From Oscillospiraceae bacterium (lineage in GTDB: Bacteria > Bacillota > Clostridia > Oscillospirales > Oscillospiraceae), in contig JAFRDM010000021.1 in NCBI GenBank assembly GCA_017403885.1, positions 16,139 to 80,138 of the forward strand: a stretch of 64,000 bases of DNA, given 5' to 3'. Numbering within the stretch: the stretch's first letter is position 1; each line of letters begins with the position of its first letter. Below the pieces are notes generated by a model that did not search any database, was not told the DNA's origin, and worked only from the letters and a program-made list of their open reading frames with translations. Position numbers and translations under genes: made by a program. Below, piece after piece: positions 52,026-58,972 of the stretch.

Positions 52026-53258
52026 TCACTTTGCTGGTGTAGTTCCGCTGCGCCGCACATTGAGCGCCACGCGGTTGCCCGGCAGACGCCGGACGATCCC
52101 CTTTACGGTCATCACCGTCAGCTGCGTCAGCACCACAGCCGCGCCGAGACCGGTTTTTTCCACGATATCGTCGATGTGCGACGCATCCTTTTCGATCGCG
52201 GAAATGATCTTCAGCTGCGTCTCGCTGAGCGAGGCGAGCTGTTCATGTAAGTCAATATATGCCGCGCCCTTTTCCTTGTCAATCTCTTTTTTGCCGCCCG
52301 CGGAGCCGTTTTCGGTACTGTCGAAGTCCCGCGGCCCCTGCTTCTCCTGCGCGCGCTCCGCCGTTTGAGGCGCGGCTTTCTTTTGGATCTTGCCCGGAAA
52401 GAGCGCTTCGAATTCACGCATCACTTCCCAGCCGCAGGTAACGGGCGTCGCGCCCTCCTTGAGGAGATTGTTCGTACCGCGGCAGCCGGCCGCGTCTGCG
52501 TTGCCGGGGACGGCGAAAACCTCCCTGCCCTGCTCGAGCGCCTCGGCGACAAAGAGCAGCGTGCCGCTCTTTTCCGGGGCTTCGATCGCCACCGCGCCCA
52601 CGGAGAGACCGGAGCTGATGCGGTTGCGGTCGCGGAAAAAGCTCTTGAGAGAGCGTGTGCCGGGCGCGTACTCGCTGACGAGCGCGCCTCGCTGGCATAC
52701 GTCATAGCTCAGCTCGCTCTCCTGCTGCTCGTGCGCCGTGCCGAGCACACCGATGCACACGCCGCCCGCGGAGACGGCGCCGGAGGCCGCGGCCGCGTCG
52801 ACGCCGTTTGTCAGCCCGGATACGACGATGCCGCCGCAGCGGACGATCTCTCCGGCGATCTGACGGCTCATCTTGATCCCGTAGGGAGAGGCAGATCGCG
52901 TCCCGACCACGGCAATGACCGCCTCGTCGTCTATATGGGGCAGACGGCCCTTGACGTAGAGCACGACGGGAGGCGCCCAGATCGCCCGCAGACGATCGGG
53001 ATAAAGCGCGTCCTGCATGGTCACGATCGAAATCCCCTGCTCCTCGCAGTCGCCCAGGATCTCATCGACGCGCCCGAGACTGCGCGTCTCCAGCACGGCG
53101 GCCTCGGCGGGCGAGATCCCCTCCGCGGCGGAGAAGGACCCGGCGGGCGAAAAGAAGGCGCTCTCGGGATCGCCGAAGCGGCGGATCACCGCGGCCCTGC
53201 CGCGGACGCTCAGCCCCTCGAGCGATGAGAGCCAAATCCAGTACTTCAAAGCCGACAT
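52026..53258 (-). CDS. dprA: DNA-processing protein DprA
   Basis: Loads RecA on incoming ssDNA in transformation, 410 residues from the ATG at 53256-53258 (a TTG three codons earlier is possible). Rossmann-like domain: VVGTRSASPYGIKMSRQIA, VSGLTNGVDAAAASGAV, RDRNRISSGLSVGAVAIEAP and SGTLLFVAEALEQGREVFAV. The common GIDxxAHxGAL His is Ala here. The C-terminal winged helix (ISAIEKDASHIDDIVEKTGL) is present after a charged linker (about 300-335). Classic dprA-topA-trmFO order. Confidence 0.95.
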   Translation of the reverse strand: MSALKYWIWLSSLEGLSVRGRAAVIRRFGDPESAFFSPAGSFSAAEGISPAEAAVLETRSLGRVDEILGDCEEQGISIVTMQDALYPDRLRAIWAPPVVLYVKGRLPHIDDEAVIAVVGTRSASPYGIKMSRQIAGEIVRCGGIVVSGLTNGVDAAAASGAVSAGGVCIGVLGTAHEQQESELSYDVCQRGALVSEYAPGTRSLKSFFRDRNRISSGLSVGAVAIEAPEKSGTLLFVAEALEQGREVFAVPGNADAAGCRGTNNLLKEGATPVTCGWEVMREFEALFPGKIQKKAAPQTAERAQEKQGPRDFDSTENGSAGGKKEIDKEKGAAYIDLHEQLASLSETQLKIISAIEKDASHIDDIVEKTGLGAAVVLTQLTVMTVKGIVRRLPGNRVALNVRRSGTTPAK

Positions 53259-53276
53259 GTTTCTCAAAAACCTGCC

Positions 53277-54032
53277 TTAGTGTTTATCTCTGTTCATCTC
53301 CCACATGAGAACGGAGGCTGCGACCGCCGCGTTGAGCGATTCGCTGCGCGCGTCCATGGGGATGATGATCTCGCCGCGGCAGAGCGCAAGCAGTTCGGCG
53401 CTCAGGCCGTGCCCCTCGCTGCCGACGGCGACGGCCGCGCGCGTGATGTCAAGCTCCCGCACATCCCTTGCGGTCCTTGTCAGCGCCGCGCCGTAGAGCG
53501 GCAGACCGTTTTCCTCCAGCCAGGCGGACAGCTCTTCCCGTTCCAGGCGGAGAACGCGCTGGCGGAAGATCGCCCCCATCGTGGCGCGTACGGTCTTGGG
53601 GCTGTACAGATCGGCGCAGTCGCCGGTCAGCACGACGGCCCCTATACCGAAGGCGCTCGCCGTGCGCAGAACGGTGCCGACATTTCCGGGATCCTGTACG
53701 TTTTCCAGGATGATCGCGTTCCCGACCGCGCCGGCCGTATCCGGTCGGCGCACGCGCACGGTGAAGAGCGGGCCGGGACTGTTCTTCATTGCCGAGGCAT
53801 AGTCGAAAAGCTCTGCCGGCGCGATATACTGCACGGGGCAGTCGGACCGTCCGGCCGCGCCGCCCTCTTTCCACAGGACGGAGAGGATCTCGGCGCCGTT
53901 TTCCTCGGCCTCGCCGAGCAGCTTCAGCCCGTCGCAGACGAATGCGCCGGCATTCCGGCGCTCCCCGCCGTCGGCAGACAGCGTTCGCAGCCGCGCGATG
54001 AATGTGTTTTTTCTTGACGTGATCTTTTCCAT
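53277..54032 (-). CDS. SpoU/TrmH family RNA 2'-O-methyltransferase
   Basis: SPOUT RNA methyltransferase, 251 residues. The knot motifs are ILENVQDPGNVGTVLRTA (motif 1), VAVGSEGHGLS (motif 2) and IPMDARSESLNAAVAASVL (motif 3). The N-terminal substrate-binding domain is YsgA/RlmB-like. It methylates a ribose in rRNA or tRNA; target not assignable. First gene of the long housekeeping run. Confidence 0.93.
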   Translation of the reverse strand: MEKITSRKNTFIARLRTLSADGGERRNAGAFVCDGLKLLGEAEENGAEILSVLWKEGGAAGRSDCPVQYIAPAELFDYASAMKNSPGPLFTVRVRRPDTAGAVGNAIILENVQDPGNVGTVLRTASAFGIGAVVLTGDCADLYSPKTVRATMGAIFRQRVLRLEREELSAWLEENGLPLYGAALTRTARDVRELDITRAAVAVGSEGHGLSAELLALCRGEIIIPMDARSESLNAAVAASVLMWEMNRDKH

Positions 54033-54056
54033 GTCCGCTCTCCCGGCCGATAAAAA

Positions 54057-54113
54057 GCCGACGCTTCTCCATTTCTGTCAAAATATTGTAGCATAGGAGC
54101 GTCGGCCTTTCAA
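54057..54113 (-). promoter_or_regulatory. Promoter of the SpoU-dprA-topA run overlapping a terminator
   Basis: Minus strand TTGAAA (54108-54113), 17-base spacer, TACAAT (54085-54090). The same stretch forms a stem between 54096-54106 and 54057-54070 (9 pairs plus a bulge) followed by TTTTT on the minus strand, which would end the upstream gene's transcript while the promoter restarts transcription. Confidence 0.7.
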
Positions 54114-54157
54114 TATTAAATTATATCTTCCCCTTTTTCGGGGTTTTTCACGTTCGG

Positions 54158-55225
54158 TCACCGTCCGTGCTTTTTCTCCCAGCGCTTGCGGGCGCGCCGG
54201 CGCACGGTCTCCTCCACGCCTTCCTTCGCCTTGGGAAGGATCTCCTCCTCGAGCGCTGTCTTTCCGCGCGCGAGCAGGCGGATCAGCTCCGCAAGGGCGG
54301 TGAGCACAGCCGGAGCGCCCATCCCCAGCGCAGCGAGAGCCAGCACGGCGCACTCGTTCTCCGCGATGCGCGCGGCGTTCTCCCAGTAAGGATAGCGGAC
54401 CTTGCCGCCGTGGGCGGCACGCTCGGGCAAACTGCGCGCGAGCTGCAGCAGCCGCTCGAAGGAAAAGCGCTCTGTATTGACGATGTTTTCCCCTTCCTTG
54501 TTGGGGAAACGGTCTGCCGCAAGCTGGGCGGCATAGCCCTTGACCGGCTCGGGGAGCACGACCTCGTAACAGTCGATCCTGTCCTCGCCGACGATCGTCC
54601 GATAGGCGTCATAACTCATGAAGAAGCCCTTTTCGCCGGTATAGGCGCGGCGGCTGGCGCTGTCGTCCTCGCGCTCGACCACGCCGCCGACGATGAACTC
54701 GACGCCATCGACCTCCACGCGCATGCCTGTGAGCTCCGTTCCGCCGAAAAGCTCCCACGCCAGTTCGTGATCCAGCAGTATGCGGTCGGGCGAGAGATCT
54801 CCCTCGGCGATATAGCTTCCGCTGAGCAGACGCAGGGGATGGAATTCAAAGAACTGCCCGCCGACGGCCAGCACGGGCGCGTCGGTCGAGCCCTTGTCGC
54901 CGGAGATCTTCATTTTCCCCTCGCAGCTCCAGGCGTCGATGAAGGGATAGACGTCCTCGCCCCATTCCAGCCCCGCCGCCGACAGATCGTCGAGCAGGGC
55001 GTAGCGGAAGCTGTAAATCTCCTTGAGCCCGACGGCGGAATCGAACGGAAGGAAGCAGCTGATCTGCCGGAATTCCTGCTCGTTTTCTCCGCGCCAGCGC
55101 TCGGCCTCCTGTTGGCTGAGCAGCCGGGAGGAAACGGCGTACATCACGGCAGCGCAGCCGATCGCGGCCAGCAGCAGCACGGCGCAGACAACGAACCAGA
55201 TCTTTTTTCCGCGGCTGTACTTCAT
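54158..55225 (-). CDS. MacB-like periplasmic-core membrane protein (ABC permease-related)
   Basis: 355 residues. N-terminal membrane helix (about 8-31), a soluble domain similar to the MacB periplasmic core (VLAVGGQFFEFHPLRLLSGS, DRILLDHELAWELFGG, MRVEVDGVEFIVGGVVERED), one hydrophobic segment near the end (about 293-317) and a basic tail. A complete MacB-type permease has four helices, so this one lacks the last two. It follows the efflux adaptor gene by 5 bases. No ATPase is nearby. Probably one half of an export complex or a sensor-like relative; function not settled. Confidence 0.82.
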   Translation of the reverse strand: MKYSRGKKIWFVVCAVLLLAAIGCAAVMYAVSSRLLSQQEAERWRGENEQEFRQISCFLPFDSAVGLKEIYSFRYALLDDLSAAGLEWGEDVYPFIDAWSCEGKMKISGDKGSTDAPVLAVGGQFFEFHPLRLLSGSYIAEGDLSPDRILLDHELAWELFGGTELTGMRVEVDGVEFIVGGVVEREDDSASRRAYTGEKGFFMSYDAYRTIVGEDRIDCYEVVLPEPVKGYAAQLAADRFPNKEGENIVNTERFSFERLLQLARSLPERAAHGGKVRYPYWENAARIAENECAVLALAALGMGAPAVLTALAELIRLLARGKTALEEEILPKAKEGVEETVRRRARKRWEKKHGR

Positions 55226-55230
55226 GCTGC

Positions 55231-56982
55231 TCAGCCCTCGGCTATCCGCACCTGATCGCCGCTCTTGAGCGGAGCGCTGGAGGTGGTGATGACGTAGTCG
55301 CCGTAGTTGAAGCCGCCCGTCACGGCTGAGTTGTTGTCGTCGGAGGCGATGACCTCGACGCCGACGCGCCTGGCAAAATAGCGGTTGCCGAGCGCGGAGT
55401 TTTTCGCCTGGATAATGAAGATGTATTTCCCGTTGGAGTCGGAGCGGATCGCGCTGTTGGGGACGACGGAGTCATAGCTCTGGCTGCGCTCCCCGATGGA
55501 GATCGTCAGCTGCGAGCCCGCGGCGACGTCGCCCGTGACCTCAAATTCGAGCAGGCGGTTGGTCTGCGGGTTTTTCGGGTCGGGCTTGATGGCGGAAAGC
55601 GTCGCGTCGATGCGGCTGCCCCAGTAATAGCTCGTTACGCTGGCCGCGTCGCCGGGGTGCAGGCGGCGGGCCTGATCGACGGAGACGGAAAAGCTGAGCG
55701 TATAGCCCATGTCCGGCACCTCGATCGTGGCAAGCACCTCGTCCTTGGCGGCGGTCTTCCCCGCCGTGACGGCAACGGAGCTGACCGTGCCGGATACGTT
55801 CGCGGTGATCTGGTTCTCGGTGCCGCCGGTGAGGGAGTCGAGCTTTTCCTGCGCCTTTTCGATCTGATACTGCAGATCCTGAAGGCTCAGGCCTGTCAGC
55901 GCGGCCTGCCGGCCATAGTCGTCGGCGCTGTCGTTGAGCGATCTCAGCGCCGCCTCGGCAGCCTGACGCTCGGCCACGGCGGCATTGTAGGCTTCGCTGA
56001 ACAGCCCGGAAAAGCTGTCGTACTGCTGCTGTGCGCCGGCGTTGCGCTCGGTGGCCTCCAGAAGCTCGCGCACGCAGTCCTCCAGATCGTCGCTGCGGCC
56101 CGCGTCGGAGAGATAGCTCTTCGCCATGCTGAAATACGGCGAGAGCGCGTCGGCCCTGCTGGCCAGCTCCGGATCGTCGGAATAGAGCAAGCCGTACATC
56201 AGCGAGAACTGCATGATCAGGTTTTCCGCCGTCGTCAGCTTGTCGTAGGAGACAGCCACGGAATTGGCGCTGCCGTCCGCCGGAGCAAGCGCCTCGCTCG
56301 CGCCGAGGATGGCAAATCTCGCCTCGTTCAGCAGCGCAAGGCCGGAGGCGTCGGCGCCGGCCGTCTGGGCCTCGTCGGCAAATTCGGTGAACACGCCCAG
56401 CAGCGTGCCGATGCTCTGCGACGCCGCGTCGTTTGCAAGCTTATAGTTCAGCTGCGCCGAGACCAGCTTTTCCTGGGAGGCGCTGAGCGCAGCGATCGAA
56501 TTCTGAAGATCGACGTTGCCGTTCAGATCGGCGTAGGCCGCGGCCTCCGCGGCGACGGCGCTGTCATAGCGCGCCTGCGCCCGCTGCAGCTGGCCGGAAT
56601 AGTTCGACGCGCCGACCGCCGTCTGCTGATAGCTCAGCTTCAGCTGGCGGAGCTGTTCCTGCGCGGCTTCGATCTCGGCGCTGTCGCCCTCTCCGAGGAT
56701 GAAGAGCACGTCGCCGGCCTCGACCTTTTGGCCGGACTTGATCATGACGGCGCGGATCTCGCGCGTCTCTCCGGCCTTCACCTCATAGACGCCCTGCGAT
56801 TCCACGGTGCCCGTGCCGCGCACCTTGGCCGTGATGGTGTTGGACTGGATGTATTCCGTCGACACCTCGGGCAGACTGCGGTTCATGATGGTGTTGGAGA
56901 AAAAAGTCAGCACCAGGAGCACCGCGAGAAAGATGATCGCGGCGTTTTTGACCCATTCTCGGTTTTTTGGTTTGGTTTCCAT
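55231..56982 (-). CDS. HlyD/MacA-type efflux adaptor protein
   Basis: Membrane-fusion-type adaptor, 583 residues from the ATG at 56980-56982; an ATG at 57027 with GGAG in front is an alternative start. One N-terminal membrane helix (AAIIFLAVLLVLTFFS), a barrel/lipoyl segment (TITAKVRGTGTVESQGVYEV), a very long helical hairpin (about residues 95-365), the second lipoyl half (NVSGTVSSVAVTAGKTAAKD) and a membrane-proximal domain. Gram-positive bacteria pair such adaptors with MacB-like ABC exporters. The MacB-like protein follows 5 bases later. Confidence 0.88.
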   Translation of the reverse strand: METKPKNREWVKNAAIIFLAVLLVLTFFSNTIMNRSLPEVSTEYIQSNTITAKVRGTGTVESQGVYEVKAGETREIRAVMIKSGQKVEAGDVLFILGEGDSAEIEAAQEQLRQLKLSYQQTAVGASNYSGQLQRAQARYDSAVAAEAAAYADLNGNVDLQNSIAALSASQEKLVSAQLNYKLANDAASQSIGTLLGVFTEFADEAQTAGADASGLALLNEARFAILGASEALAPADGSANSVAVSYDKLTTAENLIMQFSLMYGLLYSDDPELASRADALSPYFSMAKSYLSDAGRSDDLEDCVRELLEATERNAGAQQQYDSFSGLFSEAYNAAVAERQAAEAALRSLNDSADDYGRQAALTGLSLQDLQYQIEKAQEKLDSLTGGTENQITANVSGTVSSVAVTAGKTAAKDEVLATIEVPDMGYTLSFSVSVDQARRLHPGDAASVTSYYWGSRIDATLSAIKPDPKNPQTNRLLEFEVTGDVAAGSQLTISIGERSQSYDSVVPNSAIRSDSNGKYIFIIQAKNSALGNRYFARRVGVEVIASDDNNSAVTGGFNYGDYVITTSSAPLKSGDQVRIAEG

Positions 56983-57072
56983 GAAAGACGACACGCTCCG
57001 TTCATGTAGGGAATAAAGGGCAGCCATATGTCTCCGGCACGGCTTGTCCGAAAAAGGGAGAGACTTTTGTTC

Positions 57073-57948
57073 TCAGCCCTTGACGCTGCCCTGGGTGGCG
57101 ATGCCCTCGACAAGGTATTCCTCGCCGTGGAGGAAAAGCAGCAGCGAGGGGATCATGTAGACCGTCGCCATCGCAAAGGCGAGGCCGATCTCGCCCGAGT
57201 TGATGTTCGAGAGGAACACCGACAGCGGCTGGGAGTCCGCATCCTTGAGCAGGATCAGCGGCTGCTCGACCATGTTCCAGTAGTCGATGAAGACCAGGAT
57301 CGCGATCGAATACAGAGCCGCGCGGCATTCCGGCAGGCAGATCTTCGTGAAGATCTGCCACTCGTCCGCGCCGTCCACCTTGGCCGCTTCGATAAGAGAA
57401 TACGGGATGCGGCGCATGAACTTGGTCAGCAGGAAGACCGAAAAGGGCGCGAAGACGCCCGGCAGAATGATCGACCAGGGGGTATTGATGATGCCCAGCC
57501 ACTGGCTGACAAGAAAATTCGGCACCAGGGTGACCTGATAGGGCATGAGCATCAAAATCACGTAGAAAAAGAAGATCCCGTCCCTGACCTTGCCGCGCCA
57601 GCGGGTAAAGCTGTAGGCCGCCACCGAGGCGATCGCCACCTGAAAGATCACGATCGGCAGCACGAGCAGGATGCTGTTCCAGTATTTGACCAGGTAATTC
57701 GGCGACTTGATCAGCCCCGAGACATACTGCGAGAGCGTCACCCGGTCGGGGATGAATTTCAGGTTGACGTGCTCCGAGACAAAGCCGCCGCCCGAGGCGG
57801 AGAAGATCATGCCGTAGTTCGCGCGGATCTCGCTCTCGGACATGAAGGAATTGGTGATGGTCAGCACCGTGGGCAGCAGGAACAGCACGGAAAAGACGAG
57901 GCAAAGCAGGAACATGACGCCCCGGGAGAAAAGACGCTTCTTTTTCAT
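57073..57948 (-). CDS. Carbohydrate ABC transporter permease (MalG-type)
   Basis: 291 residues with six hydrophobic segments. The EAA loop is LIEAAKVDGADEWQIFTKIC with LPECRAAL. Pairs with the MalF-type permease, overlapping its stop as ATGA (57945-57948). It has FFFYVILMLMPYQVTLVP in the middle, typical of the family. No ATPase gene follows; such systems usually share one encoded elsewhere. Confidence 0.93.
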   Translation of the reverse strand: MKKKRLFSRGVMFLLCLVFSVLFLLPTVLTITNSFMSESEIRANYGMIFSASGGGFVSEHVNLKFIPDRVTLSQYVSGLIKSPNYLVKYWNSILLVLPIVIFQVAIASVAAYSFTRWRGKVRDGIFFFYVILMLMPYQVTLVPNFLVSQWLGIINTPWSIILPGVFAPFSVFLLTKFMRRIPYSLIEAAKVDGADEWQIFTKICLPECRAALYSIAILVFIDYWNMVEQPLILLKDADSQPLSVFLSNINSGEIGLAFAMATVYMIPSLLLFLHGEEYLVEGIATQGSVKG

Positions 57949-58835
57949 CCTTCCACGTCCTTTCCGAACCAGTCCTCGATCTTGAACAGCAGCGCGATGA
58001 GGACCACCATCACGGCGGCCATGATCACCGCGGCGGCGGAGAGCTTCTGATAATCGAAGGAGCGGAAGGTGTTGTTCATAAAGTGCTGCAGCATATACAG
58101 CCGCCCCAGCGGATAGTCCCCGGTGAGCAGATATACCTCCCGGAAGACCTTGAAGGAATTGATCAGAGACAGAATCGTGACGAAAAGCACCGTCGGCGAG
58201 AGATAGCGCAGCTTGATGGCGAAAAACTTGTAGCTCTCCGAGGCGCCCTCCACATCCGCGACCTCCAGCAGCTCCTTCGGGATGTTGGAAAGGCCGGCCA
58301 TGAAAAGGATCATGAAATAGCCGAGATTTTTCCACAGGAAGAGCAGCACGACCACATAGATGTTCCAGTCGCTCTGCAGCCAGTCGATCCGCGCGCCGGC
58401 GGCGAGACCCAGCCACTCGTTGACCGAGCCGTTGTAGCTGAACAGCACCTGCCAGATCAGCACGACCGAGGCCACAGGGACCATCATGGGGCTTAAAAAG
58501 AAGGTGCGGAAGCCGGACTTGCCGGGGATGCGCGCCTCGAGCATGACGGCGAGCCCCAGCGAGAGCACCACCGCCAGCGGCACGGCTACGGCGGAAAACA
58601 GCAGCGTGTTCCTGCCCGCCAGAAGGAAGGCCGAGTTGCCGAGCAGCTTGCGGAAGTTTTCAAAGAACACAAAGCTGCGCGTGCCCACGCCGTCGATGAG
58701 CGAGTAATAGATCACGACGCCGAAGGGCAAAATGAAGAACACGCCCACGCCCAGCAGACTCGGGGAGAGAAAGCAGAGGCTCGCGGCGAAATCCCGCAGC
58801 TTGTTATGTCGTTGTTCGGCGCGTCTCTCGTTCAT
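57945..58835 (-). CDS. Carbohydrate ABC transporter permease (MalF/UgpA-type)
   Basis: 296 residues, six hydrophobic segments. The EAA loop is ELLEVADVEGASESYKFFAI with KLRYLSP. N-terminus LCFLSPSLLGVGVFFILPF is typical of UgpA/LacF permeases. Has its own upstream promoter and a hairpin, separating it from the binding protein gene by 137 bases. Confidence 0.93.
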   Translation of the reverse strand: MNERRAEQRHNKLRDFAASLCFLSPSLLGVGVFFILPFGVVIYYSLIDGVGTRSFVFFENFRKLLGNSAFLLAGRNTLLFSAVAVPLAVVLSLGLAVMLEARIPGKSGFRTFFLSPMMVPVASVVLIWQVLFSYNGSVNEWLGLAAGARIDWLQSDWNIYVVVLLFLWKNLGYFMILFMAGLSNIPKELLEVADVEGASESYKFFAIKLRYLSPTVLFVTILSLINSFKVFREVYLLTGDYPLGRLYMLQHFMNNTFRSFDYQKLSAAAVIMAAVMVVLIALLFKIEDWFGKDVEG

Positions 58836-58871
58836 GCCTTTCTCCGTGAAGCGACTTATTTCTGACTAAAT

Positions 58872-58900
58872 ATTGTATCATAGTTTCCGTGATCCCGCAA
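58872..58900 (-). promoter_or_regulatory. Promoter of the sugar permease pair
   Basis: Minus strand TTGCGG (58895-58900), 17-base spacer, TACAAT (58872-58877). Confidence 0.65.
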
Positions 58901-58925
58901 GAGCTTGTATCGCGGAACAGGGCGA

Positions 58926-58951
58926 GCGGCGGAGGAAAAGCCCTCCGCCGC
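58926..58951 (-). terminator. Hairpin after the sugar-binding protein gene
   Basis: Perfect 10-base GC stem (58926-58935/58942-58951). No T-run on the minus strand, so probably an attenuator that lets the binding protein be made in excess over the permeases. Confidence 0.55.
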
Positions 58952-58972
58952 GTTGGTTTTGCTTTTTTCAGA

